DNA of 64,000 bases. Source: Symsagittifera roscoffensis. Lineage: Eukaryota; Xenacoelomorpha; Acoela; Convolutidae. Positions within the stretch are counted from its first letter, which is position 1; each line of letters opens with the position of its first letter. Shown piece by piece: positions 19,359-31,489 of the stretch. Location: contig NC_087062.1 in NCBI RefSeq assembly GCF_963678635.1, positions 35,984,052 through 36,048,051 on the forward strand, read 5' to 3'. The translations under genes were made by a program, and so were the position numbers. Below the pieces are notes generated by a model. The model did no database searches. It was not told the DNA's origin and worked only from the letters and a program-made list of their open reading frames with translations.

Positions 19359-20455
19359 CCCAGTACCTCGAAGACGGGTGCGTGAGCTGAGCAGGGTGCT
19401 CAGGGGTTGGTTCATGAGTCTTCAGCGTGGAAAGCAAAAAGGGTTTGAATGTAAACTCAGATAAAATCTGAGGGCGCGGAAAAGAAATTCTAACGTACAG
19501 ATTATTGTTATTAATATACAATAATTTTTTATAAATCAAAATGCTGCATGACAATTTTCTGATTGGTGGAACAAAATTTTTTTTAATAAACATCTTGTAA
19601 AGCTGGGTTTCAGGGTTCGAGTGGATGCGGATTTTGATTGCTGTTTAGCTATAACATGACAATTTTGCATGGATGTTAATTTTGGGGATGTAGATAGAGA
19701 TAAATCTGCTGCAAACTTCTGTAAATGACCACAGGCACTGTATCTTGAGACGCGCTCAACATTCTGGGGGCTCACTGATTGACGGCGACCCGCGATGAGG
19801 ACGTCAACTTTTAGTCCGGAGAGTATGTGCCAGTCGGTCATATTTGGATGTTTGACCTTGAGTTGAATGTTTAACCTTAATTTTTGGGGACAAAAGTAAT
19901 TTTTTCAAAATTTCGAATTGAGCCGATCATGCTCAAGTTTCTCGCGACAACTGAAAGCTATCTTTTTCCCCATAGGAAGTCAAGAACTCGAGAAGAGCAA
20001 TAAGGAAGAACGATCAATTACACGAGAGTGACACTTCAGTAAAAAGATCGACAGCTGAAGCTGCCCAAAGGTCCAGAAAGAAAAACTTGTTCTTGAGTTC
20101 AAACTTATTTATTCAAAGATTCTCGAGTTAGACTTAATTACTTTAAATCAATTCTAGAGCCTCTCTACCATTATTAGTTACTCAATTCTAGAGGTCGTGT
20201 TGGTACGTGAGTGTATTTTATGTGATTATGTTGAGTTAAGGCGAGTTTTTAGGTTGATCTATCAGAAATGGATAAAATGTCTTCTGTCCAAAAAAAACTA
20301 ATGGTATGCTTGAGTTCCGGCCCTGTTTTAATGGCGTTCGCGTGTTTTAGAAATTTTGAGACCTGACTTTGGGGCCGTTCTTATTTCTAGAGTGGGGGGG
20401 GGGGGGCATTTTGGTAGTCGCCTTTAAGCTGTAACATGGTTTGTAGTCTCATGTC
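19359..20455. other. AT-rich spacer, copy A
   Basis: No coding frame of note. Base composition shifts sharply to AT-rich here. The stretch contains a G homopolymer of about 14 at about 20391-20406 and many ctcgag/ttctagag-like hexamers. It is duplicated at 26352-27444. Confidence 0.6.
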
Positions 20456-20585
20456 GCAAGCGAACCGAATTGGCTCCGACCGCATGAGAGAGAAAAACAC
20501 AAGAGATATTGTCCCTGACTCTTGAGCCAATGGTTAATGGGTCTGTTTCTCTTAGCCTCATATGTGACTTAATTAGGCGTCTGTT
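20456..20585. repeat. Dispersed repeat of about 130 bp, copy 2
   Basis: Matches 350-480 in the same orientation (gcaagcgaaccgaattggct.. to ..attaggcgtctgtta). It differs by substitutions that spoil the central palindrome. It lies between the AT-rich spacer and the 3' end of the antisense LINE. Confidence 0.7.
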
Positions 20586-20599
20586 ACACCGCTTGTCTG

Positions 20600-22200
20600 C
20601 ATATCGTACTTTCTAAGCTGACATAGTAATTACATTTTCCAGGCGATATCTTTCCAAAGCATTTCCAAATGGATCCGGGGCTTCAAACCATACTGGAATA
20701 CATATCCAAGTAGCTTGGCCAATAATACTTGGTCGATATTGAACACGGAATCGGGCTACTTGGAGAATCTAACATGGTCATTTTTTGGCTTCAAATCGTC
20801 AACGAATAAAGCTAAAAGCAAAGGTCTGCTAACAGTACATTGTGAAATTCCCCTGTTGATACGCATGAAGGTCGTTGTCTATCCGTTGAAAATAACTCTT
20901 TGTTGGCGGAGCTTTTTTTCCTGATTGCGAACTGTGATGTGAGGAGATGACTGTTGCCACGTATTTTTGAACAAAAATGCGTTCTAACAAAAGGGCCAGA
21001 ATAGGGGTAACTGATACAGGACGATAGGCACTACATGTTTTGGGGTTGTTTATTGTCGGAATCGGTTGAATATTAGCAGATTTCATAAGTATAGTAACTT
21101 TTCCTTCGATGATCGATCTGTTAAAAATGTTGCTATTATTGGACTGAGTTTGTCAGAATATTATTTTAAGAACCACAGTGGTAGTCCATTGGGGCCACTT
21201 GCCGTTTTGTTCAGCCGTTTTAGTGCACGATGCACTTCTGCAGTGGCAATTTGGGGAATGTCGGATCAATTAGTTGTTTTTGGAGTGAAAGTAGTGTTCG
21301 GACAGTGTTCACTCATTCAGCTCTTAAGGTCGTACCTTTCCAGGCGCTCATTTACATGTTTAGCAACTTCTTTCAAATTTTGCCATTATTTTCGAGTGCC
21401 GTAAGATGGTTCTGCTAATTCATCACTAGCTCTGTTTCTAGCAATTAGGTTCCCTATTCGATCTGAAAGTTTGTTGGCTTCTCTGAGGCGGGGTTGTTTA
21501 AAACATCGAGCACGCCGTTTGAGAAGCGTTTTTATCAACGGAGACACATATTGTGGATCTCTGTCGGACATATTCACTTTTATAACTGGAGTTTTTTAAT
21601 TGTGAATTTCATCAAAAACATTTTCAGTGAACTGTGTATACACATTGTCTAGATCTTGTTCCAGGACTTCTAGCCAATTAATTCCCAGTATTGCTCTTTA
21701 GAGTGCTTCCTTGTTTTGCCGGCAACGGTCAAGAAAATTATGCCTGATAGGAGGGACATGGTACAGTAATTTCGGCTTAGTTATAATTTTGTGGTCAATC
21801 TGAACGGTTGATATGAACACGTTGACATATTAATAAGGAATTCTATTTCGTAACATCACGTCGAGCACCCGGTCTTCTCTTGTTGGCTCAACGACAATGT
21901 TTGTTAATTGAAAATGTTCCATTAACATTGAAAGATCCAGTCTTCTTGTAACACCGGTGACAACTGAAATGTAATTATTTCTAATTTATTCTGTAAGAAC
22001 TGAAGGTTTGTGTGCAAATGCTTCTAACCGTAAGCAATCAATTGCATTAAGTTTAGCAATTGATCGTGCATTCATTGTTAAAAAAGACAAACTTCCATGT
22101 ACGCCGGACTCGGTCTGTGAAGTTGGCGGTAGTCAAACTAATTCGACTAACTCTTTCCCGTGATACAGATTCAAATTGCGGATTTTGAATACTTGTTTAT
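20600..22200 (-). pseudogene. LINE ORF2 remnant (reverse transcriptase), copy A
   Basis: On the minus strand several short frames give recognisable non-LTR retrotransposon RT pieces, in order ..DRDPQYVSPLIKTLLKRRAR (21386-21577), LNKTASGPNGLPLWFLK (about 21170-21240) and NIQPIPTINNPKTCSAYRPVSVTPILALLLERIF (within 20829-21086). These match the start of the RT domain of LINE-type elements, which copy RNA at a nicked target site. The endonuclease part (about 21600-22200) is too decayed to identify, and the catalytic YADD box is not visible, so the copy is truncated and inactive. No poly(A) tail was identified. Confidence 0.75.
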
Positions 22201-22214
22201 CAACATGTTCCATA

Positions 22215-22733
22215 TCAATTAGTTCGCGCCATTTTTTCCAAAAAATTCTGTTCTATTTTCCTGTCACTTTCCGAAAGTGACGGAGAAATGTATAACAATT
22301 TGTCATAGTCTTTCATCAGGTACCCTTTTGCTAATATTTTTCGTGGAATAACTTCAGTTCTGATTTTAACAAGAAGTGTTCGTGGTCGTTTTCTGTCTTT
22401 GTCAAATCTTTCAGGTCGCTCAATATTGTCGACTTGTCCTTGTCCAAGTTCATGTCCTTCATTCAGGTGCGTAAGCATATTTGTTATTTCTTGGCGGTCA
22501 TTTTCAATTCGCTCTGCCGCGTTTGTGGCATTAAGTTTGGATATTCTGTCAATGCGCATTTCATACTCAATTAGTTGCACAACATTTTTCCGCAAATGAG
22601 TTGTTTGAGCCACTGGTGCTCCGTTTGATTCAAAAACTGGTTTCAATGTACTTGCATCTGCATCCCTCTGAAGTTGTTCGACATGAGAACTTGCTAAGGC
22701 TTCCTTGACAGTCGTAACTATTTCACTTTTCAA
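22215..22733 (-). CDS. LINE ORF1-like protein, copy A
   Basis: This open frame of 172 codons on minus starts MKSEIVTTVKEAL. It has a predicted coiled coil around residues 50-95 and then a conserved-looking C-terminal block (RPRTLLVKIRTEV, and LYISPSLSESDRKIEQ at the end). That block is typical of ORF1 RNA-binding proteins of LINE elements, which coat the element RNA. It lies directly upstream of the ORF2 remnant in the expected order. The frame is intact here and in copy B (27 and 103 differ: Leu/Arg and Asn/Lys type changes are seen), but full-length status is unknown. Confidence 0.65.
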   Translation of the reverse strand: MKSEIVTTVKEALASSHVEQLQRDADASTLKPVFESNGAPVAQTTHLRKNVVQLIEYEMRIDRISKLNATNAAERIENDRQEITNMLTHLNEGHELGQGQVDNIERPERFDKDRKRPRTLLVKIRTEVIPRKILAKGYLMKDYDKLLYISPSLSESDRKIEQNFLEKMARTN

Positions 22734-23160
22734 TGAATCTTAATCAATAGGGACTTTTGCAAATGAAGAAAAAATTGTTGACAGATTTGATCATCAGGAA
22801 AAGTTCAATCAATATATCGGCACAGGCTGCATGGTAAGTACAATAATTTGCAGAAAATTAGTGGAGAAAAAATAGAAAGAAAATACTGTCTCGCAGCCGG
22901 CCTTGAAAAAGGAGGGTACCTTGCCAGTTGTCCGCGTGAGATGCGTCAGGCCTAATGGTGGTTCTTCGTAGTTCTTTCAAATTTATTTAATCAACTTACT
23001 TTCATGTTTCAAGAACTCTGTGACTCTGAAAAATTTACGATAAAAAAGAAATCATTCTTAAGAAAGATTACGAAATAGAATCAATAAATTCAACCGTCTT
23101 TTTCGATGAAGAATTTGGAGTCACTGAAAACGCATGCCAGTTCATCAGGTAACAATTGTA
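22734..23160. other. Sequence upstream of LINE ORF1, copy A
   Basis: About 430 bases without a clear frame. On the minus strand this lies 5' of LINE ORF1 and may contain the element's 5' untranslated region. The duplication boundary is at its right end (aacaattgta). Confidence 0.4.
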
Positions 23161-23165
23161 ACAAT

Positions 23166-23753
23166 TGAGGGAAAAAAAGCAGAGTGCTGAGGCTAAATTA
23201 TGTAAAGATAGCTCTACTCCGAATAAAAAGACTGATAATAAAAAAAGTTAGGGTTGAAGTTGATGATAAAAGTAAACTTACTAATATAATTAAAGATATT
23301 TTTATTCCTAGGGCTGGAAAAGGGGCAGGCAAGAGTCGCAAGAGGTAGATCTGGATAAAGAAGTGGATTCAGTGATGATAATGGCGCTAGAAGCCTTGAC
23401 TTTATAAAATAAACTAAAACTGGGCGACAAAGGTCTGCACCTGTTTCGAATGCTGACTCAGCAGGCTGCTCGTGACAATTCGGGATTGAGTCTAGCAAGG
23501 AGGAAGGATGCCACCTGTTTCTTGAGATGGATCATGTCGGTGATACCTGATGCTACCATCCAGGCATGCTATCAAAATGCGGAGGGGAGTACAGCGTTGG
23601 AGAAGAGAGTCTCGAGCGTCATCTTGAATGTGTATCAGAGTACTGAGATTGAGAAGGAGGATGGTTCGAGGCAGTCCCTGGAGAACCATGCAAAACTGGA
23701 CGAGATCCGACGGCTCTCGAACAAGAAACTTGAGGAGAGTGATGACGTGCGTC
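23166..23753 (+). repeat. Chimeric 596-bp array unit
   Basis: The left part (to about 23430) carries variants of the unit beginning at 16763 (aaaaaaagttaggg, actaatataatt, tttataaaataaac). The right part carries variants of the unit beginning at 16167 (ctgtttcgaatgctgactcagcaggctgctcgtgac, gcggaggggagtacagcg). The exchange point lies between about 23400 and 23440, in sequence shared by both. It holds the 104-codon frame 23450-23764, identical to the protein of the 16372-16773 frame. Confidence 0.88.
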
Positions 23754-24347
23754 GTTTTGCTTGAGGGAAAAAAAGCAGAGTGCCGAGGCTAAATTATGTA
23801 AAGATAGCTCTACTCCGAATAAAAAGACTGATAATAAAAAAAAAGTTAGGGTTGAACTTGATGATAAAAGTAAACTTACTAATATAATTAAAGATATTTT
23901 TATTCCTAGGGCTGGAAAAGGGGCAGGCAAGAGTCGCAAGAGGTAGATCTGGATAAAGAAGTGGATTCAGTGATGATAATGGCGCTAGAAGCCTTGACTT
24001 TATAAAATAAACTAAAACTGGGCGACATTGGTCTGCACCTGTATCGAATGCTGACTCAGCACGCTGCTCGAGACAATTCGGGATTGAGTCTAGCAAGGAG
24101 GAAGGATGCCACCTGTTTCTTGAGATGGATCATGTCAGTGATACCTGATGCTACCATCCAGGCATGCTATCAAAATGCGGCTGGAGGTAAAGCATTGGAG
24201 AAGAGAGTCTCGAGCGTCATCCTGAATAGGAATCAGAGTACTGGGATTAAGAAGGAGGATGGTTCGAGGCATTCCCTGGAGAACCATGCAAAACTGGACG
24301 AGATCCGATGGCTATCGAACAAGAAACTTGAGGAGAGTCATGACGTG
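23754..24347 (+). repeat. 596-bp array unit, copy B of the third unit
   Basis: Corresponds to the unit beginning at 16763 and leads into the same unique downstream sequence. Two extra A's at about 23838 give the 2-base change in offset (6991 to 6993). Confidence 0.9.
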
Positions 24348-26351
24348 CATCGCGGCCTGGCTTTGGCAGAAGACTACTCGAGACCCACAAAACGAGGGGA
24401 GTATCACTATGTGTCAGGTTAAATGGGGATATCATACAACCCTTCCTTGGATGCGGAGGCAGGAGCTGCCTATATGAATTTTGGAGTTACGAAGCTGCTG
24501 AAGTTCTGGATAGAGAAGATAGTCGAGATTGATCCGACTGAAAGGGAGAGACCGATCCTATGTCTACTGCTGGAGAAGGTGTCCGAAGTCGTCAGCGTCC
24601 CGCGTTCTGACAGGAAGGTGGAGCTGAGGCTGGGAGTCATAGATCACATATTGTCTACAAACTTGGGAACGGTTTGGAAGTTGCTGAGACCATCTTGGTG
24701 TCCACATTCTCAGGCAAGTTTAAGCGAAGAAGTCACGGAGCGAGTAAGAATGTCACCAGGAAAAGATGAGGATTTGGGGAATCTGAACGTGATACACAAA
24801 TTGATCCTGCCTCATCGAAAAGAATCTGAAGGAGTCATGAGCAAGCTGAGCGAGTCGCATAAAAAACTGGAGCCGGGCAATTGTCTCGATCTAGCGAGTG
24901 GAGGTGGAGAAAATTCTTGTGAAGGATGTTCTTGTGCCAGGATACAGTCTTTTCAAAGCAAAGACCTGGCCACTTTGTTTGGTGATATCACTGAGAAGGG
25001 GAAGAGTGAGGTGCAAATTGTTGCTGAGTGTTAAGCGAGCAACACAGTGAATCTAGGGACGGCATTGGGATTCTTCTCGACGATGTGTAGTCTAAATTCA
25101 CTGGAGATGCTAGAGTCGGAACACCATCTGGTGACGGCGTTAAGCGTGGAGTCGTGACTTGGAGTAATGCAGATGGACCAAAAGCATATCAAGGGATGGA
25201 AAATTGGCCTTGAGGCAGAGATGGGGTTTCCCGTGAGCGAGGCCTGTAGTCTACCAATGAATGCGAAGTCTCTGGTGGGATCAGTCATGGCGAACTTGTG
25301 CGGAAGTCATTATCCGTTACATATGGCAATTGTGGAAGCGTCTAGTCAGAGGTTGCTGATTGAAAAAGTTTTCTCGGTGCTGAAGTGCGTGCGCTTGGCG
25401 CGGTTGTCATATCATTCACAACGGTTGTTACGGAAGATGCTGGTAGCGGTGCCTGGGCATCGAAGGGAGGATTCGAGTGAAATCTGGGGGAGGAACTCAT
25501 GAGTTTGGAAAAATAGACCACTTGTGACTTTGAGAGGCAAAAAACGATCGGGAAGACGACGAATAGCGCCCAAGCCATTACGAGAATGACGTGACGCATG
25601 CAAAGATGATGGAGTTTGACGCACGGAGAATGCCAATGTCATTGTCTTGCGCAGACAGTGTGGTACCTAGAGCAGTCAAATCTCAGTTTGATATGGAATT
25701 TTGAAGAAATTCGGTCAATAGGGTTGCCCAACTATCAATTTGGTGAGCTCGATGCTGGCGCTGCGATGGATTGAGGAGAACGCAATGAAGTATCGGGAGT
25801 CGAAGATACCAACAGTGGAGTCGATACATGCCATTGACTATAGCCGGAGGCTTCAGTTGTTTGAGACTGCGTGCAAAGTATTGGCTGTACCCATGGAGGT
25901 GAAGCACGTGTGGAGTCGCATACGATTCTTCTCATGGTTTCGGGCGACACTGACGTCTCGGCCATACACGTTGGCGAAGAATCACATGAAGAAGCATCAA
26001 AAGGAATATCGTCAGTTCCTGGCCGAGATCGGGCCGGTGGCCCTCAATAGGCCTTTGCTCATCCATCACAATGCGATAACCACGGGTTGGAAAAGGGTTG
26101 GTAAGCTGTCTAGAGACAATACAAAAGCAAGGGAATCAATACTGGACCTGGCGAAGAATGTGAACTTGAGCTTGCACAACACTTTCTACTTGAATAAGGA
26201 ATCCAAGGTGAAGAGTCTACCGAACCTGACGAGAAAATTCCAAGAATGGATGCTGACCTACGAACAACTGAAGGCATGGGAAAAGATCGTAATCAGTTCC
26301 GACGAGGAAATGGAATTATCGAGGCGATTATCTGTGTTGAGTGCACCCTGA
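24048..26351 (+). pseudogene. Unknown long protein, copy B
   Basis: Same four collinear in-frame pieces as 17055-19358, now at 24048-24422, 24423-25034, 25167-25502 and 25740-26351. They are separated by the same stop codons. The encoded pieces are identical at the protein level as far as read. The identical stops show that the frame was already dead when the segment was copied. Confidence 0.45.
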
Positions 26352-27444
26352 CCCAGTACCTCGAAGACGGGTGCGTGAGCTGAGCAGGGTGCTCAGGGGT
26401 TGGTTCATGAGTCTTCAGCGTGGAAAGCAAAAAGGGTTTGAATGTAAACTCAGATAAAATCTGAGGGCACGGAAAAGAAATTCTAACGTACAGATTATTG
26501 TTATTAATATACAATATTTTTTTATAAATCAAAATGCTGCATGACAATTTTCTGATTGGTGGAACAAAAATTTTTTTAATAAACATCTTGTAAAGCTGGG
26601 TTTCAGGGTTCGAGTGGATGCGGATTTTGATTGCTGTTTAGCTATAATATGACAATTTTGCATGGATGTTAATTTTGGGGATGTAGATAGAGATAAATCT
26701 GCTGCAAACTTCTGTAAATGACCACAGGCACTGTATCTTGAGACGCGCTCAACATTCTGGGGGCTCACTGATTGACGGCGACCCGCGATGAGGACGTCAA
26801 CTTTGAGTCCGGAGAGTATGTGCCAGTCGGTCATATTTGGATGTTTGACCTTGAGTTGAATGTTTAACCTTAATTTTTGGGGACAAAAGTAATTTTTTCA
26901 AAATTTCGAATTGAGCCGATCATGCTCAAGTTTCTCGCGACAACTGAAAGCTATCTTTTTCCCCATAGGAAGTCAAGAACTCGAGAAGAGCAATAAGGAA
27001 GAACGATAAATTACACAAGAGTGACACTTCAGTAAAAAGATCGACAGCTGAAGCTGCCCAAAGGTCCAGAAAGAAAAACTTGTTCTTGAGTTCAAACTTA
27101 TTTATTCAAAGATTCTCGAGTTAGACTTAATTACTTTAAATCAATTCTAGAGCCTCTCTACCATTATTAGTTACTCAATTCTAGAGGTCGTGTTGGTACG
27201 TGAGTGTATTTTATGTGATTATGTTGAGTTAATGCGAGTTTTTAGGTTGATCTATCAGAAATGGATAAAATGTCTTCTGTCCAAAAAAAACTAATGGTAT
27301 GCTTGAGTTCCGGCCCTGTTTTAATGGCGTTCGCGTGTTTTAGAAATTTTGAGACCTGACTTTGGGGCCGTTCTTATTTCTAGAGTGGGGGGGGGCATTT
27401 TGGTAGTCGCCTTTAAGCTGTAACATGGTTTGTAGTCTCATGTC
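26352..27444. other. AT-rich spacer, copy B
   Basis: Duplicate of 19359-20455. The G run is shorter here (about 10 against 14) and a few single-base differences occur. Nothing else is recognised. Confidence 0.6.
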
Positions 27445-27573
27445 GCAAGCGAACCGAATTGGCTCCGACCGCATGAGAGAGAAAAACACAAGAGATATTG
27501 TCCCTGACTCTTGAGCCAATGGTTAATGGGTCTGTTTCTCTTAGCCTCATATGTGACTTAATTAGGCGTCTGT
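27445..27573. repeat. Dispersed repeat of about 130 bp, copy 3
   Basis: Copy of 20456-20585 carried along by the segmental duplication. Only the copy at 350-480 is independent. Confidence 0.7.
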
Positions 27574-27589
27574 TACACCGCTTGTCTGC

Positions 27590-29190
27590 ATATCGTACTT
27601 TCTAAGCTGACATAGTAATTACATTTTCCAGGCGATATCTTTCCAAAGCATTTCCAAATGGATCCGGGGCTTCAAACCATACTGGAATACATATCCAAGT
27701 AGCTTGGCCAATAATACTTGGTCGATATTGAACACGGAATCGGGCTACTTGGAGAATCTAACATGGTCATTTTTTGGCTTCAAATCGTCAACGAATAAAG
27801 CTAAAAGCAAAGGTCTGCTAACAGTACATTGTGAAATTCCCCTGTTGATACGCATGAAGGTCGTTGTCTATCCGTTGAAAATAACTCTTTGTTGGCGGAG
27901 CTTTTTTTCCTGATTGCGAACTGTGATGTGAGGAGATGACTGTTGCCACGTATTTTTGAACAAAAATGCGTTCTAACAAAAGGGCCAGAATAGGGGTAAC
28001 TGATACAGGACGATAGGCACTACATGTTTTGGGGTTGTTTATTGTCGGAATCGGTTGAATATTAGCAGATTTCATAAGTATAGTAACTTTTCCTTCGATG
28101 ATCGATCTGTTAAAAATGTTGCTATTATTGGACTGAGTTTGTCAGAATATTATTTTAAGAACCACAGTGGTAGTCCATTGGGGCCACTTGCCGTTTTGTT
28201 CAGCCGTTTTAGTGCACGATGCACTTCTGCAGTGGCAATTTGGGGAATGTCGGATCAATTAGTTGTTTTTGGAGTGAAAGTAGTGTTCGGACAGTGTTCA
28301 CTCATTCAGCTCTTAAGGTCGTACCTTTCCAGGCGCTCATTTACATGTTTAGCAACTTCTTTCAAATTTTGCCATTATTTTCGAGTGCCGTAAGATGGTT
28401 CTGCTAATTCATCACTAGCTCTGTTTCTAGCAATTAGGTTCCCTATTCGATCTGAAAGTTTGTTGGCTTCTCTGAGGCGGGGTTGTTTAAAACATCGAGC
28501 ACGCCGTTTGAGAAGCGTTTTTATCAACGGAGACACATATTGTGGATCTCTGTCGGACATATTCACTTTTATAACTGGAGTTTTTTAATTGTGAATTTCA
28601 TCAAAAACATTTTCAGTGAACTGTGTATACACATTGTCTAGATCTTGTTCCAGGACTTCTAGCCAATTAATTCCCAGTATTGCTCTTTAGAGTGCTTCCT
28701 TGTTTTGCCGGCAACGGTCAAGAAAATTATGCCTGATAGGAGGGACATGGTACAGTAATTTCGGCTTAGTTATAATTTTGTGGTCAATCTGAACGGTTGA
28801 TATGAACACGTTGACATATTAATAAGGAATTCTATTTCGTAACATCACGTCGAGCACCCGGTCTTCTCTTGTTGGCTCAACGACAATGTTTGTTAATTGA
28901 AAATGTTCCATTAACATTGAAAGATCCAGTCTTCTTGTAACACCGGTGACAACTGAAATGTAATTATTTCTAATTTATTCTGTAAGAACTGAAGGTTTGT
29001 GTGCAAATGCTTCTAACCGTAAGCAATCAATTGCATTAAGTTTAGCAATTGATCGTGCATTCATTGTTAAAAAAGACAAACTTCCATGTACGCCGGACTC
29101 GGTCTGTGAAGTTGGCGGTAGTCAAACTAATTCGACTAACTCTTTCCCGTGATACAGATTCAAATTGCGGATTTTGAATACTTGTTTATC
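27590..29190 (-). pseudogene. LINE ORF2 remnant (reverse transcriptase), copy B
   Basis: Same decayed non-LTR RT pieces as 20600-22200 (frames 28375-28566 and 27818-28075), with the same stops and truncation. The duplication carried an already dead element. Confidence 0.75.
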
Positions 29191-29203
29191 AACATGTTCC
29201 ATA

Positions 29204-29722
29204 TCAATTAGTTCGCGCCATTTTTTCCAAAAAATTCTGTTCTATTTTCCTGTCACTTTCCGAAAGTGACGGAGAAATGTATAACAATTTGTCATAGTCT
29301 TTCATCAGGTACCCTTTTGCTAATATTTTTCGTGGAATAACTTCAGTTCTGATTTTAACAAGAAGTGTTCGTGGTCGTTTTCTGTCTTTGTCAAATCTTT
29401 CAGGTCGCTCAATTTTGTCGACTTGTCCTTGTCCAAGTTCATGTCCTTCATTCAGGTGCGTAAGCATATTTGTTATTTCTTGGCGGTCATTTTCAATTCG
29501 CTCTGCCGCGTTTGTGGCATTAAGTTTGGATATTCTGTCAATGCGCATTTCATACTCAATTCGTTGCACAACATTTTTCCGCAAATGAGTTGTTTGAGCC
29601 ACTGGTGCTCCGTTTGATTCAAAAACTGGTTTCAATGTACTTGCATCTGCATCCCTCTGAAGTTGTTCGACATGAGAACTTGCTAAGGCTTCCTTGACAG
29701 TCGTAACTATTTCACTTTTCAA
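29204..29722 (-). CDS. LINE ORF1-like protein, copy B
   Basis: 172-codon frame equal to 22215-22733 apart from two visible substitutions (Leu to Arg in QLIEYEM/QRIEYEM, and Asn to Lys in VDNIERP/VDKIERP). It has the same coiled coil and the same C-terminal RNA-binding-like block. Confidence 0.65.
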   Translation of the reverse strand: MKSEIVTTVKEALASSHVEQLQRDADASTLKPVFESNGAPVAQTTHLRKNVVQRIEYEMRIDRISKLNATNAAERIENDRQEITNMLTHLNEGHELGQGQVDKIERPERFDKDRKRPRTLLVKIRTEVIPRKILAKGYLMKDYDKLLYISPSLSESDRKIEQNFLEKMARTN

Positions 29723-31485
29723 TGAATCTTAATCAATAGGGACTTTTGCAAATGAAGAAAAATTTGTTGACAGATTTGATCATCAGGAAAAGTTCAATCA
29801 ATATATTGGCACAGGCTGCATGGTAAGTACAATAATTTGCAGAAAATTAGTGGAGAAAAAATAGAAAGAAAATACTGTCTCGCAGCCGGCCTTGAAAAAG
29901 GAGGGTACCTTGCCAGTTGTCCGCGTGAGATGCGTCAGGCCTAATGGTGGTTCTTCGTAGTTCTTTCAAATTTATTTAATCAACTTACTTTCATGTTTCA
30001 AGAACTCTGTGACTCTGAAAAATTTACGATAAAAAAGAAATCATTCTTAAGAAAGATTACGAAATAGAATCAATAAATTCAACCGTCTTTTTCGATGAAG
30101 AATTTGGAGTCACTGAAAACGCATGCCAGTTCATCAGGTAACAATTGTAATTTGTTTTCAAAATAATATAAGACAGTAGAAATCAATTGAAAAACTAATG
30201 TTTTCGCAAAGACTAGCATCATCAGTTAAGTACAACTAAAAATATTTACATTTGAAAGATTTTAAGAACAAAAATTCGCCCAATTTTCTCCCAATTTCCA
30301 TTAGTTCTAGGGTCAACTTCTCTTATTTTACTCATTTTGTGTGTTCAATTTGAAAAAAAAAGATGTAACGATTGAAAAAAAGTCATGCAGACATGATCAA
30401 TGTCAGACTAGTTTTTTATTGTTAGCTGTCGACTCCTGAACTCATAGCGTGTTAACTTCGTGCCTGCGTTTACTTATATGATCTCATAAATTTTAACTAA
30501 CTCAAGTTTTTCAACTTCATCGCTTTTACCAATTAATCAACGTTCAAATGCCTAAGGTTGTCCTTACCTTCTGTGACATAGTGCCCCACTGGCGTATCAA
30601 TTATTTGAAGCTCTCTTATATGTGCGCTCAGAGGTCGGCACTTTAGAATAACGATACTGGAACTAAATCCACTAAAATTTAATTCAAAAATTTTGATAGA
30701 CTTCAAATTACAATCAACATTTGAATAATGCGACGGCAGGCAAGTTTTCTTTTAAACCGGACTTGAACTTTGAAGTTTATCTTTCAGTTTTAATCTTTGG
30801 TACTGAAGAAAAAACTGGTTTGGCAGCTTTCGCGCGACTTATATCAACTTTTGCTTTTTGTGAAGTTCTTGATGTTTCATCAGGATCTTTTCTAAAATAT
30901 ACTGGAGAAAAAAATTAAGGCAAGCAATTTTTTTTAAAACTTCAATCAATTCCTTTGGAACCTTGTGATTAAAAAGCCGTTTTATTCCTTTGGTGAACAC
31001 AAAACGTTAGAAGCACATTTTTGCCTGATTCAATAACTGAAATAGAAAAAAACTCAAACCTGACAGACTGTATGAACAAAAGTCGTAGATTTCGATCTGA
31101 ACAAAACCAGCAAGTTCCTAAACTGTTTATTTCAATTTTTTTTAGAGATGCAACTTCACATCACGTTTTTTTTTGTTTTTTTTTTGCTCAGCTAAACCGC
31201 TAATAATTTTTCAAGAAAAACTTTTGAAAAGACCATTTTTTGTTTTTTCACAAATTTCCTCTCATTTTTTGCTGTGTTTTTTTTTGTTGCGTTATTTTTT
31301 TTAGTTTTTTTCTCCAGTTTATTTTTCACAGTTCTTGATTCTGAATACTGATGTTCCTTTCAAATTTTTTTTTCGTATTATTCAACGTTTGGTCAAAAAT
31401 GTTACAATTACTGGTTGATTGAAACAATCTATGAATGTTCTCCCCAATAGTATTGTTTTTGGGGTGGAGGAAAGAACAGCTAGGC
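29723..31485. other. AT-rich non-coding sequence
   Basis: Up to 30149 this is the LINE upstream region of copy B. From 30150 it is unique, AT-rich sequence with long T runs (31150-31380). The short frames at 30721-30918 and 31021-31203 show no recognisable similarity. Nothing else is seen. Confidence 0.5.
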
Positions 31486-31489
31486 TAAA

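Larger units (their letters stand above)
16175..23160. repeat. 6.99-kb segmental duplication, copy A
   Basis: The stretch from within the 596-bp array to 23160 recurs at 23165-30149 at an offset of 6989-6993 bases with very high identity. Differences seen include the length of a G run (about 20391-20406 against about 27386-27395), two extra A's near 23838 and scattered single-base changes. The two copies share the premature stops of the unknown coding chain and of the LINE. The right boundary is after aacaattgta, where copy A rejoins the array and copy B runs into new sequence. Confidence 0.93.
23165..30149. repeat. 6.99-kb segmental duplication, copy B
   Basis: Second copy of the segment described at 16175-23160. 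Its first 596-bp unit (23166-23753) is a mosaic of two different units from copy A. It ends at 30149, after which the sequence is new. Either a real tandem duplication or an uncollapsed haplotype in the assembly would give this picture. Confidence 0.93.
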
